Source: Nemania diffusa (lineage: Eukaryota; Ascomycota; Sordariomycetes; Xylariales; Xylariaceae). Taken from it: a DNA stretch of 64,000 nt. The DNA lies in contig JBBPUQ010000008.1 in assembly GCA_038501195.1 (NCBI GenBank), positions 2,118,501-2,182,500 on the forward strand. The letters run 5' to 3'. The notes beneath the pieces were generated by a model, which worked only from the letters and a program-made list of their open reading frames with translations, had not been told where the DNA came from and made no database searches. Position numbers and translations under genes: made by a program. Shown here piece after piece: positions 13,406 to 24,110 of this stretch; positions within the stretch are counted from its first letter, which is position 1; each line of letters begins with the position of its first letter.

Positions 13406-15112
13406 AAAACTTATATTATATAATATTTAATTAATAATTAATAGTAAATTAATTAACTTTAATTTTAAACTAAATATTTTTATTTTGTTATTATTTTTAA
13501 TTAATTAATAATTAAAAAATAATTTAATATTAAATATTTATATATTTACTTAAATATATTAATTAATACAAAAAACGTAGTAGTATTTACTTTTATATTT
13601 AAAAATTTTACTATTTATATAATAATTAATTAATAATCGATTAAAATTTAATGTTTTTTATTTGTAAATTAAAACTTTTAATATTTTAGTTTTTGCTTTT
13701 TTATTAAACGAAATTTTAAAACGCTTAAATATTTATATTTTAAAATAATCGATTAATTATTTATTGTTAATTAAATACTAGCAAAAACATTTAAACTTTT
13801 TAACACTATTAAACTAGTATAATATATAAATAATTAATTAATAATTAATTAATTATTAAATTTTAAGTTTATAAATTTTTTTTAAATAATTTATTTAATA
13901 ACTATAAGTTTTACAATTAAAGTTTTATTGTTATTAGTAGTACTTACAAACATTTTTAAATTATTAAAAGTACTGTTATTTGTAACAAAAAGCTTATTAT
14001 TAAAATTTTTGTTAATAAGCAATATAAATTTATTTCAAATTAAATATATATTATTAAGCTTTTAAAAAAAACAGTTTGCAATAATCAATTAATAATTAAA
14101 AACAAATTAAATATTAATTAAATATTAATCAAAGTATATATTTTTAACTTTGTAGCTAGCTATAATATAATTTTTATATATATAGCTAATATAATAAATC
14201 AACTTATATATAAAAGTACTAATAATTTTATTATTTTATATAATAATTAATTAATAATTAATTAACAATTAAATTTTAATTAATATATACTTTGTAACAA
14301 AAAACTACAAACAATTAATTTTTGTTAAAGTTAAATTTTTAATTTTAATATTTAACAATATATTTACTAATTTAGCAGCAAAAAAACTTAATTAATATAT
14401 TAATAATAAATTAAATACTAAATTTAATTAGTAATTAATTAAAAATTAATTATTAATTGATTAATATTTACTTAAATAGTTTTGCAGCAGCTGCTACCAG
14501 TTGCATTTTTATTAATACGCTTTATAATATATTTATAAAAATTTAATTCAATTAGTAATTAATTAATAATTAAATAATAATTAAATATTATATTTTATAA
14601 TTAATAATATAATATTGTTTTATATTTATAGTTTTAAGTATAAATAATATAACTTTAAATATATAACTTTTTTTTAAATAATTATATAAATTAAAAGCTT
14701 AAAATTGTTTATACTGTAATCAATTAATAATTAATTATTTATTAATTAATAATTAAATATTAAATATTTATAATGTTTAAACAAATAACAATAAATCTGT
14801 TGTTTTTGTTGTTACTACTGCTAGTATTACTTAAGCAAATATAACAAAACAACTTGCTAAAAACAATAATAAAATTTTTGTTTTATAATCAATTAATAAT
14901 TAAATAGCTATTAATTAATAATTAAATATTATATATTTTATTTTATTTAATTTATAAATAAATAAACTTTTTAATTGTTTAGCAAAAACGCTGTATTTAA
15001 TATATATATACTGCATATATTAATAAATCAATTTTTAATTAATTTATTATTAATTATTAATTAATTATAAATTAATTGTTATATACTTAGCTTTTAAAGT
15101 TAAACATTTAAA

Positions 15113-15175
15113 CAGCAGTAGTAGTAATAGTAATAGTAATAGTAGTAGTAGTAGTATTAATAGTAATAATAAATA
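15113..15175. repeat. GTA/ATA trinucleotide microsatellite at right border
   Basis: An impure run of GTA and ATA triplets, followed by about 60 bp of purine-rich sequence, forms the right border of the AT-rich block. Normal composition resumes near 15,240. No matching structure is seen at the left border. Confidence 0.7.
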
Positions 15176-15235
15176 ATAGAAAATAGTTGTAAAAAAAATA
15201 AAAGTAAAAAGAATTGAAAAAAGTAAAAGAAATAA

Positions 15236-17137
15236 ATTATTAACTAAGTAGCTACTGGTTAGGTAAGGGCACCTTCTACAATCCTATTGGTCAGAAGGCT
15301 GTTGCTTAATTATATGGGTTTAGGGGGGTACTGGTCGGATTGTCAGGCCCCTCGTTTCTGTGGGAGGGTATTTTTTGTAATCCTTCGCCCGAGACAAGAG
15401 AAGACGAGCTAGGGGCCCTTGCTCGAACCGAGCCGCCCACTCTCCAACTCGGGGTAGCATAGATGGATGTCCCTAAGCTACAGTACGTATACTTAGAATA
15501 GGTAAGTCGAGATTGTAGGATACCTACCTACCTGGTAGTTTAAAAATAAGCAGAGTGCGTACCTACATATGTAAGGTAGGGTAGGTATCAGATATCGATA
15601 ATAGATGGGAAATAGTAGTGGGATGGATTGATATAGAATACTGCGTACCTAACCTACTTACATGTCCCTTTCCTGTCGGCGAATGAGGTTATGCCAACCA
15701 CCCAGGTCGATGCAGGTGTCTATAGCAGAGCTTACATTAAGGTTAGGTAGCAGGCAGGTCGAAAAACATTGTCTGTCATATGTCATTAGTTTTTACTGTA
15801 GACACGTACCTAAGGTACTACCTCCTACTCTCAACGAGGCGGTCTACCTGCAGAATCTAGAATACACGTAAGTACGTGGGTAAACTGTAATATACATAGA
15901 GATTAGATGCTATGCTCTATGCTTATACATACTGCACGTGATAGTGTATATTATGCCCCTTTTAAAAAAAAAACCTTAGACAGATACCCTACGCATAACC
16001 TTCATCCTACATACCGACATGCCTACGTGTGAATATTCTACAGTGTACAAGTATTACTCAGGTAGGTACCTGCCAGGTATCTATCTATAGTACCCAGGTA
16101 GTTCGGGGGGCGCTAGATAGAAAATAGCGTGTGCAGGCATGCGATTGGAGATGTGAGGGGCAAATTGGATGGTAAGTACCTATATGCATAACACGCCGCT
16201 AACGTAAAAGAGACCTAGCGGGCGTGGTTCCACTGCAGTATTAGCACATTACAGCCAAAGGCGGTGGTAGTCTTGGATGGACATTGGACGGCGCTTCTCG
16301 AGAGGGAAAATGGCACGCTGCACCTCGGACAAGAAAGAGGGTTAGCAGGGCAAGGTTGGTCCATCCAGAAGGCAGTCTGAAGGGACGCCGATGCTAAACC
16401 ACCACTAACTAACAGTACGGTAATAACTAATAATCAGGGAGCAAGCAACTACCAAACAACCTCGTAGGGAACGAGAACGAGTGGTATACTAGGTACTCGG
16501 ATCTATCTATTATCTACCTACCTAGGTATAGTCCTTTATCTGACCGACTGTTGGTTGAGTGAGTTCTACAGAACAGGTACCTGGATCAGTCTGGCATCTG
16601 ATAACACTCGCTCCATATTGATCATCTCACATCACCGTCAACAACCGGTCTTCTGGCCGCTCAAATCCACCGCTACCGCCCTCCGCCTCCTACTCTCTTG
16701 CGACCTCTCCAGAGTCCGTCAATACCAACATACCACTTTTCGTCGCTTCATACCGCACAACCCGAAAAGAGTAGCGAATCAACTCCGAGAGCGCTTCCCC
16801 CTTTCTTCGGTCACACGCGCGCATATCCCGCCTGAGCTCGACCTCACACGACAACAACGACAACGACGACGACGCCTTCACCTCTCTTTCAAGTCGGCTG
16901 CACAAAGACCCTCTCCGCAGACCACCACCAACTCTCCACTCCCCGACCCCTGGGACATTCTACTTGCAAGCGACCTCCCTATCTTGACCGATCCTTCCCT
17001 TCCCTTCCCTCCCGAGTCCCGACATCCATCCATGCTGGTCCTGCGAATCCCTCGAGATCCTGCTTCGTGCAACCCGACACAGTAATAGGGGAACCTTTGA
17101 GGGCTGACCTCTATTGAGGTCGTTGCAGACTCCCCCT
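15236..17137. other. intergenic and probable leader of the ZDS gene
   Basis: No gene called. The first half is rich in short GGTAGGTAC/ACCTAGGT motifs. From about 16,550 the strand becomes C-rich with CAACAACGACAACGAC-type stretches typical of fungal 5' leaders. An open frame at 16,555-17,085 there is judged to be leader sequence because it has a simple, basic, domain-free composition. Confidence 0.5.
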
Positions 17138-20100
17138 ATGATGGTATGTTTATTTTGCAAGGCCACTCCTCGTCGTATCCGTTGTCATTTGCCTGTGCTA
17201 GGAACCTGAGCCTGAGCCTAAGCCTAAGCCCGAACCCGATCATTGAAAGAGACTCTATGTGCCCATAGCTTTTCTTGATTGCTCCACAAGATATTTATAT
17301 TTATATATATATATGCTCTCCAAAAAAAAAGAAAGAAAAAGAAAAGGAAAAAAGGGCCTATGATATCTAAAGCATAGAATAGCCAGGGCTAACAGTTTCG
17401 ACTACTATAGACCTCTCGACGGCCTCGCGATGTGGGTGGTGGCAGCTTCGCGAGTCGACGTGGCCATGCCAACCAACTCTCCATATCCGACACAAGCCAC
17501 CACATCACCGAGACTATTGGTACCATGTACGGGGATGACGATGACTATCAGACGAGCGAATCACGGCCCATGAGCTTCATCGCGGCGCCCCGCGGCGGAG
17601 AACAACTTGCCGACCGCCCCGAGCTCAACCTGACACCCGCCGAAGAACACCGCCTTAGACTTGTACGCTCTACTTCGAGCGAGACCGGCTCCTTGAATGG
17701 CAACTCGCCTGGCAGGCCTCAAATCCAGTCGGCGCCCATGAGACGCCAGAGTAGTCTGTCGAGGACCAACTCGAACGGAAGCGCCACGAGCCCCGTGTCT
17801 CCAGGTGGTCCCATGTCGCCCACGCTGCGTGACATGCGCGATAGCTCTAGCTCGTACCCCCTGACGAGCATAGACAACCCAAACGACATCGCCCAGGAAC
17901 TAAGTAATCTGCAAGCGCTGCGCAGACTATCGATGGATGTCTCCAACAATAGCGATCCGGATTTGCTTCCCTTCCAAGGAATATCACTAGTGCCCATGCC
18001 CTCCATCGCGCCCAAAGGGGATGACGATGCCGACCCTTCGAGGCTTCTATGGGTTCCTGCAGGAGTGCACCCGGAGCTAGCGCCAAGCGAGTTCAAGAAC
18101 TTTGTCGAGAAACGAGTACAATCTATGAAGAGAAGATCTAGCGAAAATTCCCTCTCGCCGGATGGCCTAGACGGGAGCGACTCCGGCAGCCTAAGGAGGA
18201 AAAAGTCTATGCTTTCTAGACAGGTTGCGAACAGCGGTGGTTACGTTGATGGCGCCGACAGACTGGAGAGGAAGAAATCCCTGGGACAAGCTGAGCACAG
18301 TGTACCGGAGCTGAGTCTTGACGAACTCATGAAGGATCCGAGTAAGGCCGTTCGAAAGCTCACACTCGAATCACAGGGAGGCGGTGATGATTCTTCGAAT
18401 GCCGATGATATGCCTATATTGTCCGTGGCACCAGGTACAGGCCTCCGCAGGTCAACACGTACCACCTATAGAAAGGGCGGAAGTCTAAAGAATCGACAGG
18501 GTTCTCTTAAAAATAACGAGCGCATACCCTTTTCGCAGCGCATGGCTGCGAAAAGGGGCGAAGGTAATGAAGATAAGTTGCCTGGTCCTGGACCTATCGA
18601 CGCCCCTCCAGGTCATGGTTTGGTGCGCGTACAATCAGAGCCAGTGCCGGAGAATCCCTCACGGCCTTCCAAATCCGTTAGAAGACAGCAACCTTTCGAT
18701 AAAGACTTAATAGATACATACGAGCGTAACACGCAACCCGACATGCAAGAGCAGGGCCAGTCTCAACCTAAGAGACCAGCTGGACCAAAGCGCACTACTT
18801 CAGACAACGCACGTTCTTTTCCGCCAACCCCACAAATCGTCGAGACGCCTCCCGACGAGGACGAGGTTGAACCTAAACCTCAAGACGTTAGCAGGCCATT
18901 TCCCGAACGGTCTTCGTCACAACGTGGTGCTATTCAAAATGCGTCCCAGCCACCATCGGGGATACCCTCAGAGCCTCCTTCCCGTTCTAATAAACGCCCG
19001 ACCTACGGTCAACCACAACAAGTTCCGTCGCAACCCCAGACAACGAGTCCAGGCGCACAGCCGAAAAGATCACCAACTGCGCCAGGTCAAAGCCTTGATG
19101 ACATACCTCAGACTTCTCCCTCTTTGGCGCCAGGCAGTGCTTCCAGGACAGACACTTTGACTTTTATCCCAACTTTCTCTGCTTCCGAGGAGAGGAAACC
19201 AGAGAAACGAAGCAAGAAGGATAGCTCTGAAAGCGGGTCATCCAAGGGTACCTCATGGAAATGGTTCAAGAGTGACGATAAGGAGAAAAAGAAGAAGGAA
19301 GAAGAGGCAAGAAAAACCAAAACTAAGGCCTCGAGTGAAAAGGCCCACGATAACGTCCGGCTCGACGTTCTACAGACCTCAATTGACACAGCACGGCAAA
19401 GAGGACGAGAAAGCCTCTTACTTGAGCGCGACAGCATAGATAGCAAGTTGGAGGAGGAGAGAAGAAAAGAGAGCAACCGAAAAGCTGGAGAACAGAAAAA
19501 GGAAAAGGACGGTTTATTCTCTTCCTTCTTCAGCAGTAACAAGAAGAAGGGCGACAGAGACTCGGGTAGTAGGAAGTCACACTTGCAGCGGCCCTCGTCG
19601 CCAGAACCCGCCCCGTATCGGCCTCTACGGCCGGATGTCGACTACCATTGGACCCGATTTCCGATCCTCGAGGAGCGAGCCATCTATAGGATGGCACATA
19701 TCAAGCTTGCCAATCCCCGGCGCGCACTATACAGCCAAGTCTTACTTAGCAACTTTATGTACTCTTACCTCGCAAAAGTCCAAGCTATGCACCCGCAAAT
19801 CCAAGTACCCCAGTCGCCTCAGCAAAAGAGACTTCAAGAAGAAGAAAGACGACGGAGAGAGCAGGAGCAACAGTACTTGGAGCAACAACAGGCTCAGGAT
19901 AGTATCGATCGCTATAATTTTGAGTACCACCGAGTAAGTCTTCCATCGTCGCTTTCCCCTTTTTTTCCACTAACACGTATCAGTCGGCAGATCAGTACTC
20001 GGATCCAAGCATGCAGCACGAAGCAGGCGACTATCCTGAAGCAGCCGAGATCTATGACTATGATCATGGCAAGGATGAGATACAAGACGGTGGCTATGGG

Positions 20101-20184
20101 GATAGCTACGATGGAGACAAGGAGTACTATGCCTATGGTAACCAGAATGGGCAGCGACATGAAAAGGAAGAAGAGATGTGGTGA
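17138..20184 (+). CDS. Zds-type regulator (Zds_C domain protein)
   Basis: A long, mostly disordered, Ser/Pro/Lys-rich protein that ends in the conserved Zds C-terminal domain (about residues 735-800: DYHWTRFPILEERAIYRMAH followed by a helix with LLSNFMYSYLAK), then a Gln/Glu coiled stretch and an acidic Tyr-rich tail. In budding yeast Zds1/Zds2 bind and regulate PP2A-Cdc55 in mitotic entry, polarity and mRNA export; a similar phosphatase-regulating role is inferred. The last intron is clear: exon to 19,933, intron 19,934-19,983, then 19,984-20,184. The start is uncertain. The frame is open from 17,411 but its first ATG is 17,525, inside a conserved-looking segment (LSISDTSHHITETIGTMYG). A micro-exon ATGATG at 17,138-17,143 with donor GTATGT, joined to acceptor CTATAG ending at 17,410, restores an in-frame start. 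Confidence 0.8.
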
Positions 20185-21368
20185 TCTTTACGGTATTCGA
20201 CGGAGACACGAGTTTAACGAAAGCGCCTTCTTGCTTGTATACCTGGTCTAGCCAGTGCATCTACGGGAGTTAGGGGAAAGGGAACCACGTATTGGGGTGT
20301 TGCATCATTAACCCCATTATCGGAGCATATATTCCCCTCCTCGAGGGCTTTTCTTTTCCTTTCATATGACCAATTAGCACGGCGGTCTTTGGTCCAAATT
20401 TTGGCCTTGCTAATATAGGGAGCGAGACACTAAATCTTAATGTCGAAGAAACAACTAACGGTGCCCCTATGGCTCACCATGTCTAGTCCACTGTGAAAGT
20501 ATGTACATAGAGAGCATGTGTTCATCAGTACTATGTACTCTTTCTAAAAAGAAATGAGCTAAGCTAGATAGCCAAATTAGTATACAGTAGTTGTCGCTAC
20601 TAATGTTGATAGACGTTTATAGTCAGATATATGAAAAGCACTCAATCAACTTGCTCCAATATTAAGCGTAGTCTATAGGGGTAAGACGTGGTCAGGCCGT
20701 AGACCGGCTTAGGGCTATGAGCGTTCGTCTTTGCAATTCGCACTCCGTATCTATAGGTTCTAAATAACATTCAACGAGCGCGAAAGCCGCAGGTCTCGAT
20801 TGTTATTGCTATGTTATTAAATCCCTAGTTGCTATACTCATTCCTGCGCAAAGCACCCGTGTGAACCTAAGCTCAGGGGTAACTTGAAAATCAACAGTCC
20901 TCTTTGTATGTTATCTTCTCATTTCGTTTAATCACCCTGAAACCCTACCAAAATGTGAAGTCCATGCTTTACCATCGTGGTAGTCTTTATGAGTCTATCA
21001 AGGGGTTAAGCTAGAGTATTATCTCAGCCCGCAGAGTGTCTGGTCATAGAATTAAGATAATACTACTTGACTAGTCATGCTCAATTATTTCTGCCTCAAT
21101 ACAATATCGCCAGCAGTCAGCCTCGTCTGGCGATGTCTCAGTATCAAACTTCCGTCACATACTCCATTGTGAGTAATATCAAATGCCGTTTCAGCTTATT
21201 ATACTTAGAGTCGTGCCAGGAAAGCTGGTGTATAAGTAGAAACCAATGCCCGGGATGTTTAGGGGTCGTACATATCACAGAATAACATGATAGCCTGTTG
21301 AACTAAAGTAAAACCCCAGTTCCGATTCTCACGCACATATATTTTTGAATACGAGGTAGCCCGCAACC
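20185..21368. other. intergenic, no gene seen
   Basis: Contains the 3' end of the ZDS transcript and the upstream region of the deaminase-like gene. No conserved motif is visible. Confidence 0.5.
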
Positions 21369-22763
21369 ATGACGCAACCTATCAGAGAGCTCTCAGGACC
21401 TATAGTACCCGCTGTTCCTCTGCCTCCAACAACACCGAGTGCAATAGACACAGTTCATGATGAGATGGTCGATCTTAGCATGAAAATCTTTATCATCGGA
21501 AATAAAGAAAGACAGCAAGAACGAGACGATAAAAGCAAGCCTCTAGAAGAACCCACAATCAATCCGCCTAACCATTCCATGCTTAAACTGGAGCTTGTGA
21601 GGAGGGCACTTTGTGCCTTTGCCGTCGTCTTCAATTTCAATGACTCGGGGGATCAGGTCACGGCTTCAATGCTAGGGGAGGAGGCACAGGGTATCAATAT
21701 AAGCAGGCTAGTAACTGTTTACGTCGCCAAGAATCGTGGAACTAGTACCCAGAATGACAATTTATTACATGAAACATTATCTAGCTATTTCAATGAATCA
21801 GGAGCCGAAGATATTAGCCCTACCGACACGTGGAGAATTTTTGAGTTTTGCTCTCGGAGGATCAAAGCCGATATCAGAAAGTACAAGCGCGAGAGACTTG
21901 TATCTGCCAAAAAAGCCTTCGGCCTCTGGGGCAAGAAATTCGCTCCTCGAGAGAAAATCGCCACTAAAATAGCCCAACTTCTTGGGAGCATCCTAAAATG
22001 CTACTCGACCCCGAATAGAGTAGAAAAGCAGATAGATATGCGAGAAATTCAAAAAATTGGGACTTGGGTAAAGGGCAACGGGAAAGAGCTGGAAACATCC
22101 CGTCAGCTGCTGAAAGTGGCGGATCCTTTCTTCAAGAACGCCAATATTGATAACCCAATCGGCAGCTTAGACCTTCTTGAAGATCTATGTCGACTGCCCA
22201 GAGCACTTGAAGACCTTAAAAGTCTGAAGTTGGAACTCATAAAGCATCAGGCTAGGTTGTCAATATATCTAGTTAAACCACAGCACCCAAGTCCTCATTC
22301 CATCGATACGGAGATGGGTGAAAAATTCAACCAGTTTGAACGAAACAACCGCGGGATTCAACTACCCCCTCCGCCTAAGGTTCATCCGGACATCCATTGT
22401 GAGATCCAGTTACTCACACATTACCACACCCTCCCCCCCGAAAAGCAATCCGGCATGTGGAGGTATATAGCTTGTAGCAAGCTACCCTGCTTCTGCTGTT
22501 ACCACACGCTTGCAGAGGAATCTACCTTCAAAACCGAGAAAAGCCATGGCAGAGTCTTCTGGCCATGGCCAGTCCCCGAGAAACTAGTGAATCTCGCTCG
22601 TAGTCAACACAACCAACTGGAAATGGGCAACTCTGGGGTAGCAATTGCATTGAGCGCTCTTAGTCAGAAGCTGGGTGGACGTATTGAAAGTGCTCGTAAA
22701 ACACACTCTTGGAAGGGGGCTGTAAAGATAAGCGAGATTCCGCGGGGCATACATGGCATTTGA
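21369..22763 (+). CDS. OTT_1508-like nucleic acid/nucleotide deaminase family protein
   Basis: An intronless 464-residue protein. The C-terminal third carries a deaminase-superfamily zinc site: an HCE motif in HPDIHCEIQLLTHYH (about residues 338-352) and a cysteine cluster in SKLPCFCCYHTL (about 370-381). This fits the OTT_1508 deaminase family, which is expanded in many fungi with unknown function. The N-terminal two thirds are helical, Lys/Glu-rich and unrecognised. There is no signal peptide or membrane segment. The HxE and CxxC-like ligands look intact, so it may be catalytically active, but whether the substrate is a free base, nucleotide, RNA or DNA cannot be told. The gene lies about 6 kb to the right of the AT-rich block and next to a dead kinase gene, in an accessory-looking stretch. 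The start ATG has a good context and no in-frame ATG lies just upstream. Confidence 0.75.
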   Translation: MTQPIRELSGPIVPAVPLPPTTPSAIDTVHDEMVDLSMKIFIIGNKERQQERDDKSKPLEEPTINPPNHSMLKLELVRRALCAFAVVFNFNDSGDQVTASMLGEEAQGINISRLVTVYVAKNRGTSTQNDNLLHETLSSYFNESGAEDISPTDTWRIFEFCSRRIKADIRKYKRERLVSAKKAFGLWGKKFAPREKIATKIAQLLGSILKCYSTPNRVEKQIDMREIQKIGTWVKGNGKELETSRQLLKVADPFFKNANIDNPIGSLDLLEDLCRLPRALEDLKSLKLELIKHQARLSIYLVKPQHPSPHSIDTEMGEKFNQFERNNRGIQLPPPPKVHPDIHCEIQLLTHYHTLPPEKQSGMWRYIACSKLPCFCCYHTLAEESTFKTEKSHGRVFWPWPVPEKLVNLARSQHNQLEMGNSGVAIALSALSQKLGGRIESARKTHSWKGAVKISEIPRGIHGI

Positions 22764-22948
22764 AATGATAGATAGACTCCCAAGCGCCAAGTTTAGAGGG
22801 CATTGTACCAGTAGCTGATAAATACATGCAGTTAGTTTCGAATATGTAATGTACTTGAGCTTCCAAAAAAATCATCATTTATTGAGCTAGCCTTAAAGGT
22901 TGCTATTCCCTTGAAGTATGTATTCAGTAATAGTTATTCTTGATTATA

Positions 22949-24110
22949 TTATCGTATCACTCTAGGTAAAGCACGACTAGCCTTTAGCATCGGGGCAAAT
23001 AACTTAGATAATATTTGAAAACATTGCCGAATTAAAAACTGCATCGCATTCGTAACTTTCAGTCCCTCCTGGGGCTCATATGCTAGCATATTTGAGAGAA
23101 GCTGGACAGATTTTTCAGAGAGTAGGGTGTTCGTCGAACTTTTTAAAAGTTCGGTCCTCGAACCACGATAGATTCTTTTCATTTTCTCGACCATTTTCAT
23201 GGTACCCATATACATTAAAACTGAACCGACCTTTCCAAGATGAGGAAAACGAGCTGAGCCTGCCTATAATACAATCTCGGATATTAGAAAGAACCTAGAA
23301 AATAAAGAGGAGTTGCCATGGGCTTTGTGTATAACGCAGACGAGATACTACATGTCATTTCCCACGGAAGGCCGATAGCCAAAGCAGATCTCAGGCGTAA
23401 AATATCAAATAGAAATACCTAGTGAAGGGTTAAGTGATTCGTGAAGAAGGCTAGAAGGTCGAAGACAATATTAGACACTGTGAGGTCCGCGAGTATATAT
23501 TTCTTAATTGTGTGCCAAATCTAGACTTGGCTATAAATACGGCCGAGGCAGATTTCGTGCTCGTAGAAAAAGGCTATGTTACTCGCCACTTGTTGACATA
23601 CTCGATGTCGCACAGGGTGTCACGGAACAAAAACTGCAACGTTAAACCACAACACTACCAGAAGCAGAACGTTGTGAATGTGGAAATCTTGACCGTTTGC
23701 AGGTCTTATATATATGAGACCGTGGCACAGGGCCAGGTATGCATTTAGCAACATCTAAGTTCCAGCGGCTAGGACCCAGGATGGTGAAAGGGAAACAATG
23801 GTATTTGCCATTCAGACTGGTGATCTCGAACGAGTCGTGTAAAATCACGATGTTTGAATACCGAGCACGGGCGCTTCGAAGATGTTTAATTCCCTTACGT
23901 GAGGGGTATCAACGTAAAGTATTTTGAAAGCAAAACATCGTGTGCCACGGCCTAATAGGCCGGACTGTAGAGATGCCATAAAAGCTAGTGTATAAAGAAC
24001 TACATATCGCTCGTCGTCTAAACCAATCTCATTTCCAATATTTGCAGGGTGATAACCAACTGGGGCATATTCCTCGACATCTTCAACGTCATCTAGACGT
24101 GGTTAATAAT
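22949..24110 (-). pseudogene. degraded SRPK-like protein kinase
   Basis: Reading the minus strand from about 24,110 down, fragments of an SR-protein-kinase-like gene appear in the correct order but in different frames. First is the N-terminal signature VEEYAPVGYHPANIG with a decayed glycine loop, then the beta-3 region FAFKILYVDTPHVRE. After a frame change come KHLRSARARYSNIVILHDSF and GKYHCFPFTILGPS. Later pieces are FFYEHEICLG (where kinases of this type have an HGD-type catalytic loop), ADLTVSNIVF, and a C-terminal KSVQLLSNMLAYEP. Frameshifts and stops separate these blocks and catalytic residues are lost, so it cannot encode an active kinase. Similar SRPK-like kinases are highly duplicated in filamentous fungi. 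Borders are approximate. Confidence 0.75.

Larger units (their letters stand above)
6311..15235. repeat. AT-rich gene-free block with sharp borders
   Basis: About 8.9 kb consisting almost only of A and T, with G+C of perhaps 5-8% by eye against roughly 45-50% outside. No open frame of useful length exists on either strand. The block is not random. Clusters of TTAATTAA separated by TTA or TAA recur every 150-300 bp, the centre is a 9-bp minisatellite, and a large inverted repeat occupies 10,258-13,405. Residual C is nearly always preceded by A or G. Possible identities are an AT-rich heterochromatic island, a small regional centromere or origin-like element, or a heavily mutated repeat. Nothing in the sequence settles which, and a partial assembly artefact is possible. 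Confidence 0.9.

Noticed and set aside
6311..15235. Explaining the AT-rich block as ordinary RIP
   Set aside because: RIP should deplete CpA/TpG, yet these remain common while TpC and CpC are nearly missing. RIP could still have contributed, so this is a doubt and not an exclusion.
6311..15235. CRISPR array or prokaryotic element
   Set aside because: No constant repeat with unique spacers; the recurring motifs are low-complexity A/T units and all surrounding genes are fungal with introns.
16555..17085. 176-codon open frame upstream of the ZDS gene
   Set aside because: Simple C-rich, basic composition without any domain, located where a leader is expected; overlapping frames occur on the other strand.
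22949..23215. 88-codon minus frame as an independent small gene
   Set aside because: It matches the C-terminal end of the kinase relic and lies in order with other kinase fragments upstream.
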